Shown piece by piece: positions 41,851 through 50,387 of a stretch of DNA of 64,000 nucleotides (within the stretch, counting starts at the first letter, position 1; each line of letters starts with the position of its first letter). Origin of the DNA: Arthrobacter sp. B6 (GTDB lineage Bacteria > Actinomycetota > Actinomycetes > Actinomycetales > Micrococcaceae); assembly GCF_001663775.1 (NCBI RefSeq), contig NZ_KV467169.1:1172141-1236140 (forward strand), written 5' to 3'. Below the pieces are notes generated by a model, which saw nothing but the letters and a program-made list of their open reading frames with translations, made no database searches and was not told the DNA's origin. Both the position numbers and the translations under genes were made by a program.

Positions 41851-42610
41851 AAAGGTTCTTTTGCGCGTCGAGAACAGCAGAACGCGCACGACGGCGGGGC
41901 ACGCCCGCCGCTGCCAGCATTCGTTCCAGCCTCCCGGGCTCCAGATCCGCCCAGTCCCACCTCACCACGTTGAACCCAGCGGCCCGGATCCGGTTCTCGC
42001 GCTTCCTTTCCTCCAGTACCGCCTGCGATGCCGTCTTGCCCTTGAGGAACTCCGGCTTGACGTATTTCTCGGCGCCATCGAATTCGCCAACCACCCTGGC
42101 CAGCTTCCAGTAGAAGTCGGCGTAGCCCGCCAGACCGTCCCTGTCGTGGATGGCTTGCTGCAGGATCGGCGCTTCGAAACCGGCGATCCGCATCAGCGAG
42201 CGGCTGTAGGACTCCCCCGCCGAACCGGACAGGGGATCCGCGAAGTCAACGGCGGCGCTGATCCGCCTTTGCGCCGCCCAACTGTAGAGCGATTCGATGC
42301 CCGCAAGGAGCTCCTCCTTGGCCACGGCAGGCAGTCGCAGGGTCCGGTCCGGTTTCAATACATGGTCCAGCGGCGCTGCGGCCTCCGCGAACGGCGTGAA
42401 GGCGGCAAGATCAAGGACTGTACGGATACGGTCCGTAACGAGCAGGCCCTCCCGCCGTACAACAGTCAACCCCGCGGGATCTGCAAAGTGGCGGACAACG
42501 CCGACACAGGACCGGCCGCCGTCGTTCTTCATGGTCAGCGCGTGGACAGCATGGCGCACGCCAATGGTGGGAATGCCCCAGACGCTGGCCGCGGAATGCC
42601 GGGCAAACAC
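41849..42610 (-). CDS. AbiEi/DUF559-like protein, probably 5'-truncated
   Basis: 253 residues from GTG 42610. The first part (FARHSAASVWGIP, VTDRIRTVLDLAAF) matches the middle of actinobacterial AbiEi-like antitoxin/regulator proteins. The C-terminal part (GYADFYWKLARVVGEFDGAE, RENRIRAAGFNVVRWDWADL) is a VSR/DUF559-type nuclease-like domain. In-frame codons before the GTG still look homologous (RLLATRGLSISAAAETFESP) but meet a TGA after about 30 codons without a start. The usual HTH-bearing N-terminus is therefore missing and the gene may be non-functional. Confidence 0.6.
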   Translation of the reverse strand: MFARHSAASVWGIPTIGVRHAVHALTMKNDGGRSCVGVVRHFADPAGLTVVRREGLLVTDRIRTVLDLAAFTPFAEAAAPLDHVLKPDRTLRLPAVAKEELLAGIESLYSWAAQRRISAAVDFADPLSGSAGESYSRSLMRIAGFEAPILQQAIHDRDGLAGYADFYWKLARVVGEFDGAEKYVKPEFLKGKTASQAVLEERKRENRIRAAGFNVVRWDWADLEPGRLERMLAAAGVPRRRARSAVLDAQKNL

Positions 42611-42771
42611 GGTGGGGCTTTCAAAGGTTTCAGCGGCGGCGCTGATGCTGAGCCCGCGCGTCGCGAGCAGCCGGGTACCGACACAGGAAAATCACCCCGC
42701 TGAAACACGCCAGCAACCTCGCCACGGCAAGCTTGGCCCTACGGGGATACAACGAGTTGGAGGCGGCTCAC

Positions 42772-43026
42772 ATGGGAACTCAGGGGATCAAGCCTGAACG
42801 GCTCAGCACTGACCGGCTGCAGGCCGGCGACCACATCGAGGCGTGGCACAACGGCAAGCTTTTCCACCGGGGCCGGGTGACCGACGTCGTACCTAAACTG
42901 GATCTATTCTGGATCCTGGACGCGAGGACCGGCACGCGGCGGCTGCTGGATCCGGAGGTGCTGGAGATCATCAAGGTGGAGCGCAACCCGAACGGAACCC
43001 ACGGCGAGAAGCCGTTGTCCGCGTGA
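42772..43026 (+). CDS. Small hypothetical protein
   Basis: 84 residues from ATG 42772, placed by GGAGG at 42759-42763. The sequence (LQAGDHIEAWHNGKLFHRGR, FWILDARTGTRRLLDPEVLE) is compact and beta-rich, like an SH3-type barrel. No partner gene; no family recognised. Confidence 0.65.
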   Translation: MGTQGIKPERLSTDRLQAGDHIEAWHNGKLFHRGRVTDVVPKLDLFWILDARTGTRRLLDPEVLEIIKVERNPNGTHGEKPLSA

Positions 43027-43219
43027 AGTAGGGATGGGGCCGTTTAGACGAGTGCTTCGGGGCGGCTTAGTCGGCGGCCGGGGAGGGATACAGACGCGGC
43101 GGCAGGGTCTCGGGGAGCCGGCATCGTAAGCGGGCGTGCATAGAATAGTGGCACCGCGGCCCGTCCGCGGCGGGCCTGGCTGCACCGGCCGCCCGTTGTC
43201 CATAAAAAGGAGCCCCACC

Positions 43220-43483
43220 GTGATCGGATTTATCGTTGCCGGACTGGTTATCGGCGCCCTTGCCCGCCTGATCAAGCCGGGCAAACAGGACCTCTCCCTG
43301 CTGGCCACCCTCCTGCTGGGCCTCGCCGGCTCCGTGATCGGCGGCGTGATTGCGTCGCTGCTGGGCACCGGCGACATCTTCGAGCTCAACTTCTTCGGCT
43401 TCATCGTGGCCGTGATCGCATCGGTACTGCTGGTGGGCGTGGCGGAAGGAATCTCCGGCCGCCGCCGCAAGTCCGTGCGCTGA
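43220..43483 (+). CDS. GlsB/YeaQ/YmgE-family stress membrane protein
   Basis: 87 residues from GTG 43220 with AAAAGGAG upstream. Three hydrophobic segments with glycine-rich helices (IGFIVAGLVIGALARLIKPG, LLATLLLGLAGSVIGGVIAS) typical of the transglycosylase-associated/GlsB family, which is often stress-induced. Monocistronic, ended by two hairpins. Confidence 0.88.
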   Translation: MIGFIVAGLVIGALARLIKPGKQDLSLLATLLLGLAGSVIGGVIASLLGTGDIFELNFFGFIVAVIASVLLVGVAEGISGRRRKSVR

Positions 43484-43511
43484 CTCCCGGGCTGGCTGAC
43501 TGAACAAACGC

Positions 43512-43537
43512 GCACGACGGCGGTGCCGCCGTCGTGC
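43512..43537. terminator. Perfect 12-bp hairpin
   Basis: GCACGACGGCGG, two-base apex, CCGCCGTCGTGC, 28 bp after the GlsB-family stop. No U-run. Confidence 0.6.
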
Positions 43538-43570
43538 CTCACAGCGGCGTTGCCCCCGCCGGAATATCAA

Positions 43571-43599
43571 GGACCGGCCCTGCCAGGGCCGGTCCTTTT
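43571..43599 (+). terminator. Intrinsic terminator
   Basis: GGACCGGCCCT, loop GCC, AGGGCCGGTCC followed by TTTT: a textbook Rho-independent terminator for the GlsB-family gene. Confidence 0.88.
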
Positions 43600-43742
43600 C
43601 CGTGGTCCGGGGCTGCCGCTGGCAGGCGTTAAGAACGCGTTAAGATCCCGCGGGATCCCGGCCGGAGGCCCCTGACCCGGTGCTACGCTCCGGGGGTCAT
43701 CCAGCCCGTTCCCCGCCTGCCGGCGGTACAGAAAGTACCCCG

Positions 43743-45176
43743 TTGACCGCAACCAGCCGCCTGCCACGTTCCCGGCCGTTGGGCTTCGGCAACGGCAAGC
43801 CACCCCAGCTGCCACGGCACCCCGAACCGGGGAACGACAACGCCGTCCGCCGGGCCCTTCTTCACCCCGTGCGGTCGGTCCCGCTGGCTTTCCTGGCCGT
43901 CATAGCGGTGGGCACCGCTCTGCTGATGCTGCCGCTGGCCCGGACCGCTGAGGACCCGGAAGTCTTTATGAACGCATTGTTCACGTCCGTCTCGGCCGTG
44001 TGCGTCACCGGGCTGGTCACGGTGGACACGGCAACGCACTGGACGCTGTTCGGGCAGGCCGTGATCATGGGGCTGATCCAGGTGGGCGGCTTCGGCATCA
44101 TGACCCTGGCCACGCTCCTGGCGCTGCTGCTCCGCAAGAGCATAGGCCTGCGCGGCCAACTGGTGGCCCAGACCGAGACGCACACCCTGAACCTGGGCGA
44201 CGTCCGGAGCGTGCTGGTGCGGGTGGCGAAGCTGATGCTCGGTTTTGAAGCCATTACGGCCGTGCTCCTGACCGGGCGTTTCTGGCTCGCCTACGACCAG
44301 AACCCCGCCACCGCACTCTGGCACGGCGCCTTCCACGCGGTGTCGGCCTTCAACAACGCGGGCTTTGCCCTGTACAGCGACAGCCTCATCGGTTTCGCCG
44401 GGGACCCCTGGATCATCGTCCCCATCTGCCTGGCGGTCATCGGAGGAGGGCTTGGCTTCCCAGTGATCATCCAGCTGCTTCGGGGAGACCTGAAGATCAA
44501 GCAATGGAGCGTCCACCTGCGCCTGACCGTCTACGGCACGCTGCTGCTCCTGGTCCTTGGCACCGCGCTCTTCGCGGCGTTTGAATGGAACCGGAACGAG
44601 ACCCTGGGCGGGATGTCCTTCACCGGCAAACTCCTGGGCTCACTGGCGGGCGGCGTGTTCCCCCGGACGGCCGGGTTCAACAGCATCGACTACGGCGCGG
44701 CTTCACCGGAGACCCTGATGGTCACCAACATCCTGATGTTCATCGGCGGCGGCAGCGCCGGCACAGCGGGCGGCATCAAAATCACCACGTTCCTGGTGCT
44801 CGCGTTCTCCATCTGGAACGAGGTCCGCGGCCGGGACGAGGTGACCATCGCCCACCGCTCCATCAGCGCCTCGTCCCAGCGACAGGCCCTGTCCGTGGCG
44901 CTGCTGGGTGTGGCCGCGGTGGTGGGCGGCACCCTCTTGCTGCTGATCTTGACGGACTACAGCCTTGAGAGGGTGGTGTTCGAATCCATCTCGGCGTTCG
45001 CCACGGTGGGGCTGAGCACCGGCATCACCCCCGGCCTCCCGCCGTCGGCCGAATTGGTGCTCATTGCGCTGATGTTCATGGGCAGGATCGGCACCGTGAC
45101 GGTGGCGTCCGCGCTGGCTCTCTCTTCCCGTCCGCGGCTGTACCGCCTTCCGGAAGAACGGCCTATCCTCGGTTAG
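43743..45176 (+). CDS. TrkH/KtrB-type potassium channel subunit
   Basis: 477 residues from TTG 43743; a start further upstream would add an unlikely arginine-rich tail. Four pore-loop repeats are visible with their filter glycines: SVSAVCVTGLVTVD, SAFNNAGFALYSD, GVFPRTAGFNSIDY and ISAFATVGLSTGITPG. This is the translocation subunit for K+ (or Na+-coupled K+) uptake. The cytosolic gating subunit (TrkA/KtrA) is not adjacent. Confidence 0.92.
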   Translation: MTATSRLPRSRPLGFGNGKPPQLPRHPEPGNDNAVRRALLHPVRSVPLAFLAVIAVGTALLMLPLARTAEDPEVFMNALFTSVSAVCVTGLVTVDTATHWTLFGQAVIMGLIQVGGFGIMTLATLLALLLRKSIGLRGQLVAQTETHTLNLGDVRSVLVRVAKLMLGFEAITAVLLTGRFWLAYDQNPATALWHGAFHAVSAFNNAGFALYSDSLIGFAGDPWIIVPICLAVIGGGLGFPVIIQLLRGDLKIKQWSVHLRLTVYGTLLLLVLGTALFAAFEWNRNETLGGMSFTGKLLGSLAGGVFPRTAGFNSIDYGAASPETLMVTNILMFIGGGSAGTAGGIKITTFLVLAFSIWNEVRGRDEVTIAHRSISASSQRQALSVALLGVAAVVGGTLLLLILTDYSLERVVFESISAFATVGLSTGITPGLPPSAELVLIALMFMGRIGTVTVASALALSSRPRLYRLPEERPILG

Positions 45177-45222
45177 CTCCCCGCCATCTCCAGTTGCGGG
45201 CGCCCCCCGATGGGAATAGGTT

Positions 45223-45963
45223 GTGGAGATGTCCAGTACCCCGGAGCGTGACCTCATCCTCGACCTCCAGGACCTGATTGTGGGCACGGACTCCGTCGCC
45301 GAGTTCCTGGGAGGCCTCGCTGTCATCGCCGCGGACTTCATCAGCCGGAGCGCGAATGAAACAGTGGAGTGCGGGGTAACCCTGAAGCGCACCAAGCGGA
45401 CCGCCACCGTGGGCGGCAGCAGCCCCAGGGCCATCCATCTGGACAAGATCGAGCAGCAGGTGGGTGAGGGACCCTGCATCACGGCCCTCAGAACGGGTGT
45501 AATTACCCTGCTCAGCGATGTCCGCACGGATGCGCGCTGGCCCGAATACCAGAAGCGGCTGTACGACGAGGGGATCCTCAGCGGCCTGGGAATCCCGCTG
45601 CAGCTGGGCGATGACTCCGCCGCGGCACTGAACTTCTTCGCTTCCTCCACCAATGTGTTCTCCGACGCCATCATCAAGGAAGCCGACAGCTTTGCAGAAC
45701 TTGCCGGGAGCGCAGTCCGCCTGGCCGTGAAGGTGGGCACCGCCCAAGGCACGGCGGACGACCTGAGCGCGGCCATGCAAAAACGGACTGCCATCAATCT
45801 GGCGTGCGGGATCATCATGGGCCAGAACCGCTGCACCCAGGAGGAAGCCATGGCCATCCTGACCAACGTTTCCAGCCACCGGAACCAGAAGCTCCGCGAC
45901 GTCGCCGAGGAAATGGTGGTCAAGATCTCCGGCGGCGCGCCCAGCACACACTTCGATGCGTAA
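45223..45963 (+). CDS. GAF-ANTAR regulator
   Basis: 246 residues from GTG 45223 (or ATG 45229). GAF domain about 25-165 (VGEGPCITALRTGV, DARWPEYQKRLYDEG) and ANTAR domain about 185-240 (KRTAINLACGIIMGQNRCTQ, VSSHRNQKL). Very similar along its whole length to the products at 38442 and 47052; probably local duplications. The AraC gene begins 10 bp downstream. Confidence 0.92.
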   Translation: MEMSSTPERDLILDLQDLIVGTDSVAEFLGGLAVIAADFISRSANETVECGVTLKRTKRTATVGGSSPRAIHLDKIEQQVGEGPCITALRTGVITLLSDVRTDARWPEYQKRLYDEGILSGLGIPLQLGDDSAAALNFFASSTNVFSDAIIKEADSFAELAGSAVRLAVKVGTAQGTADDLSAAMQKRTAINLACGIIMGQNRCTQEEAMAILTNVSSHRNQKLRDVAEEMVVKISGGAPSTHFDA

Positions 45964-45972
45964 ACTGGCGGC

Positions 45973-46458
45973 ATGACACCGCAGGAACTGGCCAACCTGG
46001 CCCACCTGCGCCGGGCCCGTGACCGGATCGACCGCGATTACGCCCGGCCGCTCGACGTGCCCACCATGGCTGCCGGTGCCCTCATGTCCGCCGCGCACTT
46101 CTCCCGCCAGTTCAAGGCGGCCTACGGCGAGACGCCCTACAACTACCTCATGACACGGCGGATCGAACGCGCAATGGCTTTGCTTCGTTCCGGGGCGAGT
46201 GTGACGGATGCATGCATGGAAGTGGGCTGTACCTCGCTGGGTTCCTTCAGCTCGCGGTTCACCGAGGTCGTAGGCATGACGCCCAGCGAGTACCGGTCCC
46301 GGGAACACGACGCCGTAAAGGCCATGCCCAACTGCATCGCCAAACAGCACACGCGGCCGGACCGCAAGGGCCCGAAAGCAGCACGCGAAACCGCTCGGGA
46401 ACAGCCCGGGGGCACACTGAGCAGGATTGAAGAAGCGTCCGCGCCCCAGCTGCCATAG
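45973..46458 (+). CDS. AraC-family regulator
   Basis: 161 residues from ATG 45973. Two HTH motifs of the AraC DNA-binding domain fill residues 10-110 (MAAGALMSAAHFSRQFKAAY; VTDACMEVGCTSLGSFSSRF), so there is no N-terminal sensor domain. The C-terminal 45 residues are polar and likely disordered. Adjacent to a VOC-family gene 10 bp downstream, a pair seen widely in actinobacteria, so it probably controls that gene. Confidence 0.9.
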   Translation: MTPQELANLAHLRRARDRIDRDYARPLDVPTMAAGALMSAAHFSRQFKAAYGETPYNYLMTRRIERAMALLRSGASVTDACMEVGCTSLGSFSSRFTEVVGMTPSEYRSREHDAVKAMPNCIAKQHTRPDRKGPKAARETAREQPGGTLSRIEEASAPQLP

Positions 46459-46468
46459 CGTGGAAAAC

Positions 46469-46870
46469 ATGAACATTTCATTGAAGTACGCACACGTTAC
46501 CGTCAACGATCTCGATGAGTCCCTCGCCTTCTACCGCGACGGCCTTGGCCTGGAAGTCAGGAACGACGTCGGCTCGGACGGCCAGCGCTGGGTCACCCTT
46601 GGCAGTGCCGCCCAGCCCGACCTTGAGATTGTGCTCTCCCCTCCCCACGCCGGCCGCTCGCAAGCCGACGGCGACGCCATCCAGGAGCTGCTCACCAAGG
46701 GCGTGATGCCCATGCTCGTGTTCAGCACGGACGATCTCGACGCCACGTTTGAAACCCTCCGCGCGTCCGGCGCCGAGGTCCTCCAGGAACCCATCGACCA
46801 GCCCTGGGGCCCGCGCGACTGCGCCTTCCGCGACCCCTCCGGCAACATGATCCGCATCAACCAGGGCTGA
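46469..46870 (+). CDS. VOC-family protein paired with AraC regulator
   Basis: 133 residues from ATG 46469. Glyoxalase/bleomycin-resistance fold: KYAHVTVNDLDESLAFYRDG at the start, then MLVFSTDDLDATFETLRASG and GPRDCAFRDPSGNMIRI at the end. Catalytic activity unknown. Same operon as the AraC gene; followed by a hairpin terminator. Confidence 0.88.
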   Translation: MNISLKYAHVTVNDLDESLAFYRDGLGLEVRNDVGSDGQRWVTLGSAAQPDLEIVLSPPHAGRSQADGDAIQELLTKGVMPMLVFSTDDLDATFETLRASGAEVLQEPIDQPWGPRDCAFRDPSGNMIRINQG

Positions 46871-46884
46871 CACGCCCGCACCCG

Positions 46885-46929
46885 GAGGCGTACGGCAGTG
46901 ACCCACTCCGGGTCATTGCCGCGCGCCTC
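46885..46929 (+). terminator. Hairpin after the AraC/VOC operon
   Basis: CGGCAGTGACCC, five-base loop, GGGTCATTGCCG (one G-T pair), extended by GAGGCG/CGCCTC, starting 15 bp after the VOC stop. No U-run. Confidence 0.6.
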
Positions 46930-47051
46930 TGGCGCGTGCCGGAGTAAATCAAATATGAGTACTAACTACTCGTGTGCTCCGGCCAGCCTGCCCGTAGGCT
47001 CGAAAATGGCTGCAGTAGCGACGGCCCTTCTCACCTGACGGGGGCAATCAC

Positions 47052-47825
47052 GTGACCCATGGACAAGCACACACCGAGTACCGTTCAGAGGAACTCGCCG
47101 TTCTGACCGACTGGCTCGGCGACGGCCCCGACCTGCTTTTTGACCTCGTGGCACCAACAGAGACCGCCGCGCTCCAGACGCTCGCCGAGGCCGGCGCAAC
47201 AGCACTGACCAGTGCTGCAGGAGCCGACATCGACTGCGTGGTGACCCTTCGGGCGCCGAAACGGAACCCGGTCACGGCCGGCACGCTGGAGGAAGCCGTG
47301 TCGCTCACAAAGTGGGACCAGGAGCATTCGCACGGCCCGGCGTCGGCATCGCTGGACAGCAGCGTGGCCATTCTCCTGAAACCCGAATCCCGGGACCCGC
47401 GGTGGCCTGAGTACCGCCGGCGGCTGCAGGCGGCCGGCTACGGCAGTGCCGTCAGTCTTCCACTGAGGGTAGAGCATGGCTACGCAGGCGCCCTGACCTT
47501 CCTCGCCGCTGAAGCCAATGTTTTTACCGACGAGCTCATGGCCCCGGCCATTGGCTTCCGGGATCTTGCATCGAGGAGCCTGCGCCTGGCAACACAGCTG
47601 CGGCGGGCGTCTGAATTCACGGACCAGCTGCGCTCCGCACTGTCCAGCCGCACCACCATCGACATTGCCTGCGGAGTGATCATGGGACAAAACAGATGTT
47701 CCTACGACGACGCCTTCGCCATCCTGGCCAAGGCGTCCAGCCACCGGAACATCAAGCTCCGACTCATCGCAGAAGCCATCCTGGAAGGATACGGCGGCGC
47801 TCCGGAAACACACTTTGAGGACTGA
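47052..47825 (+). CDS. GAF-ANTAR regulator
   Basis: 257 residues from GTG 47052. A GAF domain (about 35-175; DPRWPEYRRRLQAAGYGSAV) and ANTAR domain (about 195-250; SRTTIDIACGVIMGQNRCSY, ASSHRNIKL). The GAF part has diverged more than in the two paralogues (ASLDSSVAILLKPES in place of the GxGPC segment). A small membrane-protein gene starts 6 bp downstream. Confidence 0.92.
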   Translation: MTHGQAHTEYRSEELAVLTDWLGDGPDLLFDLVAPTETAALQTLAEAGATALTSAAGADIDCVVTLRAPKRNPVTAGTLEEAVSLTKWDQEHSHGPASASLDSSVAILLKPESRDPRWPEYRRRLQAAGYGSAVSLPLRVEHGYAGALTFLAAEANVFTDELMAPAIGFRDLASRSLRLATQLRRASEFTDQLRSALSSRTTIDIACGVIMGQNRCSYDDAFAILAKASSHRNIKLRLIAEAILEGYGGAPETHFED

Positions 47826-47831
47826 AACCCC

Positions 47832-48176
47832 GTGAACTCTCAAGACGTATCAAGACTTCAAGGCAGCTTCTACGTCATCAGTGCCCTCTGGCCACTGATC
47901 CATATGCGCAGCTTCGAGGCCGTGAGCGGACCCAAGAAGGACAAATGGCTGGTCCGAACTGTGTCCGGCCTGCTGGTCACCATCGGCATGGAGCAGCTCC
48001 GCTCCCCCGGCAACGCGGCGGGTATGGCCGTTGCGAGGCGCCTGGGAATTGGAACGGCGGCCACGTTGGCTGCCATCGACCTGGTCTATGCGGGCAAGGG
48101 CCGAATCAGCAAGATCTACCTCCTCGACGCCGCCGTCGAACTGTCATTGATCAGAAGCTGGCTGAAGAAACGGTGA
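47832..48176 (+). CDS. Small membrane-associated hypothetical protein
   Basis: 114 residues from GTG 47832. Two weakly hydrophobic helices (TVSGLLVTIGMEQLRSPG region and GIGTAATLAAIDLVYAGKGR), no known domain. Six bases after the ANTAR gene, so probably one transcript. Function unknown. Confidence 0.7.
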   Translation: MNSQDVSRLQGSFYVISALWPLIHMRSFEAVSGPKKDKWLVRTVSGLLVTIGMEQLRSPGNAAGMAVARRLGIGTAATLAAIDLVYAGKGRISKIYLLDAAVELSLIRSWLKKR

Positions 48177-48352
48177 CAGGCCGGCACTGAGCTGCCCTTC
48201 GCTGGACATGTCGGGCTGCAGTGCGTAGATTCTTAGTGGCAGACATCACGTTCCAGGTGATGTCTCCCCCTTTCGGCCCCGTGCAACGCCGTCTGAAGGT
48301 ACCGCTGTAGTCACACGGCGGCTGTAATGCACCCAGCGAAAGTGAGCCGATC

Positions 48353-48610
48353 ATGGCTACCTCGCACTTCAACCAGTTCCTTGACCAAGCCACCGTTGCT
48401 GAGTTTGATACCGACTGTCCGCTGTCCGCAGATTGCCTGTACGGCCTGTACGTCAGTTGGTGCATCCTTCACCGACTCGAACCCAAGCCGGACATGACAT
48501 TCAGGGCCGCCATGCACCGCTTGGGCGTCGATGTTCATGACAGCCGACGGCGGATGGTGGGCCCGGCGGCCGCGGATTACATCCTGTCCAGCTACCCTGC
48601 CGCAGCCTGA
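48353..48610 (+). CDS. Small hypothetical protein
   Basis: 85 residues from ATG 48353 (MATSHFNQFLDQATVAEFDT). The pattern YGLYVSWCILHRLEPKPDMT followed by AAMHRLGVDVHDSRRR resembles the winged-helix module found after phage and plasmid primase domains, but it stands alone. Two bp before the next gene. Confidence 0.6.
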   Translation: MATSHFNQFLDQATVAEFDTDCPLSADCLYGLYVSWCILHRLEPKPDMTFRAAMHRLGVDVHDSRRRMVGPAAADYILSSYPAAA

Positions 48611-48612
48611 AG

Positions 48613-49044
48613 GTGTCTATCGATCCACACGGCCCTGGCAACCACGCGCCCCGGGAGCGAGCTGAAGATTCTCCGCTGCTCTGCTCCGGATGCGCGACAG
48701 ACAGGAGCCTGAAAGTGCACTCAATCACGGCAGTGAATCCGCCGTCGAACGTCTATGTGGAGGTGGGGTACGCCTGCACCGCGTGCAATCTCCATTATTT
48801 CCACCGGGCCGACGTCGTGGCTGTCGCCGCCGTCCTCAACAGGGTCCCCTGCTCTGAAGATGTCCTGGTGTTTGGTGGCCACTACATCCACTGCGGCCAG
48901 CCAATGCCTACGCTCGGTTCAGAGATCCGCGGGTTCAGTGCCGCCGCCTACACGGACCGCGACCCGAAGGACGCCGTTGGCATCAGCCTGGAGACACGGG
49001 TCTTGCGCTGCACCTGCGGCTTCCAGATAGAGTTGCCCGAATAG
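48613..49044 (+). CDS. Cysteine-rich zinc-binding-like hypothetical protein
   Basis: 143 residues from GTG 48613. CSGC (near 24), CTAC (near 55), HCGQP (near 92) and LRCTCG (near 133) are spaced like a zinc ribbon or knuckle protein. No family recognised. Follows the previous gene by two bases. Confidence 0.6.
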   Translation: MSIDPHGPGNHAPRERAEDSPLLCSGCATDRSLKVHSITAVNPPSNVYVEVGYACTACNLHYFHRADVVAVAAVLNRVPCSEDVLVFGGHYIHCGQPMPTLGSEIRGFSAAAYTDRDPKDAVGISLETRVLRCTCGFQIELPE

Positions 49045-49137
49045 GGCCCTGACCTGCGGAAGCGCTGAAAAAACCCAATTCTGGGTACTTCCTCCATAAG
49101 GGCATGTCACGCGGTGACGGCCCGGTCAGGAGGAAGC

Positions 49138-49566
49138 ATGAAACGCCCTCAAACCGGGGGCTGCGCCGCTGGCTTTCGTGTTGGCCTGGTACCCATGCTT
49201 ATGGGCGTTCTTTTGGCAGCGCACTCTTTATCTGGCTGCTCTCCAGACAGTGCGGGTGCGGCGGGGGCCGCCCAGGATTTCCGGCGGGCAGTAGCTGGCG
49301 GGGATCCCTCTACCGCGTGTTCCATGCTGAGCCCACACACCCGTGAGGAGGCTGCGGCCGAGTCGAACTGCGAAGACGAATTACCGTTGCTGGACCTTCC
49401 CGCCGACGGCGCAGTTCTGCGGACCGAAAGCTACGGCCGAAACGCGATGGTGGTATTCGAGGATGACACCTTGTTCCTGTCAGTTTCCGGAACAGGGTGG
49501 CAGGTGACCGGGGCCGGCTGCCTACAGCGTGGCGAGTCCCCGTACGACTGTGAAGTTGGAGGGTAG
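49138..49566 (+). CDS. Lipoprotein of unknown function
   Basis: 142 residues; ATG 49138 is set by a strong AGGAGG. Lipobox LAAHSLSGC gives a lipidated Cys near residue 26. The mature part (DFRRAVAGGDPSTACSMLSP, TREEAAAESNCEDELPLLDL, GTGWQVTGAGC) resembles small NTF2-like actinobacterial lipoproteins. First gene of a three-gene unit. Confidence 0.75.
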   Translation: MKRPQTGGCAAGFRVGLVPMLMGVLLAAHSLSGCSPDSAGAAGAAQDFRRAVAGGDPSTACSMLSPHTREEAAAESNCEDELPLLDLPADGAVLRTESYGRNAMVVFEDDTLFLSVSGTGWQVTGAGCLQRGESPYDCEVGG

Positions 49567-49568
49567 AG

Positions 49569-49652
49569 ATGCGCTGGAGTTTTGTCCTGTACCTGGTGCT
49601 CATCTTTGGCGGCCTTGCCTACATGGCCGTTGTGGGCCTGGTCCGGGGATAG
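49569..49652 (+). CDS. 27-residue membrane peptide
   Basis: Begins MRWSFVLYLVLIFGGLAYMA: one hydrophobic helix ending VGLVRG. It starts two bases after the lipoprotein stop, behind GGAGGGTAGAG, and ends 10 bp before the DUF6766 gene. The good ribosome site and tight spacing support translation. Confidence 0.5.
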   Translation: MRWSFVLYLVLIFGGLAYMAVVGLVRG

Positions 49653-49662
49653 AGGCCGAACC

Positions 49663-50337
49663 ATGAAAGCCGCGCTGAGAAACAACGGCTTAAGCCTCTT
49701 CTTCGGCCTGATTTTCCTGCTCGCCCTTCTCGGCCAGGGCCTCACCGGCCATGCGCTCTTCAACGAGGAACAGCTTTCGGCGGGCTTGGACGAGATCAGC
49801 CTGGGGCAGTACCTCACTTCCTCAAGTTTTGCGGTGGACGTTTCCGAGAACTGGCAGTCCGAATACCTGCAGTTCCTGCTGTACATCACGGCCACGATCT
49901 GGCTGGTTCAGAGAGGGTCCCCGGAATCCAAAGAGTTGCACAAAACTGGACTGGAATCTGACAAGCAACAGCTCGTCGCCGAGTACAGCAACGCCAAGTC
50001 GCCTGCCTGGGCGAGGGCCCGCGGGTGGCGCCTCACCGTGTTTTCGAACTCGCTGGGAGCCACCATGGGGCTGATTTTTGTCCTGTCCTGGCTCGTTCAA
50101 TCAATTGCTGGGAACAGCGCCTACAACGAAGAACAGCTCAGCAACTTCCAGCAGCCCGCAGCGTGGGCCGAGTACGTTGCGTCTGCGGAATTCTGGAACC
50201 GGACGCTGCAGAACTGGCAGTCGGAGTTCCTGGCTGTGGGCTCAATGGTGGTCCTGGCCATTTACCTGCGGCAGCGCGGGTCACCCGAGTCAAAACCGGT
50301 GGGCTCAGCGCACGATGACACCGGGGCAACAGGATAG
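49663..50337 (+). CDS. DUF6766-like membrane protein
   Basis: 224 residues from ATG 49663. Four TM helices arranged as an internal duplication: each half has a long helix, an (E)EQLS... segment (NEEQLSAGLDEISLGQYLTS; NEEQLSNFQQPAAWAEYVAS), NWQSE and a helix ending LVQRGSPESK / LRQRGSPESK. Widespread in soil actinobacteria and proteobacteria with no known role. Probably one unit with the two genes upstream. Confidence 0.75.
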   Translation: MKAALRNNGLSLFFGLIFLLALLGQGLTGHALFNEEQLSAGLDEISLGQYLTSSSFAVDVSENWQSEYLQFLLYITATIWLVQRGSPESKELHKTGLESDKQQLVAEYSNAKSPAWARARGWRLTVFSNSLGATMGLIFVLSWLVQSIAGNSAYNEEQLSNFQQPAAWAEYVASAEFWNRTLQNWQSEFLAVGSMVVLAIYLRQRGSPESKPVGSAHDDTGATG

Positions 50338-50387
50338 GGCCCATTACACAATTGCCTGAATACATGCTCCGCTGTACTTTGGAGTGT

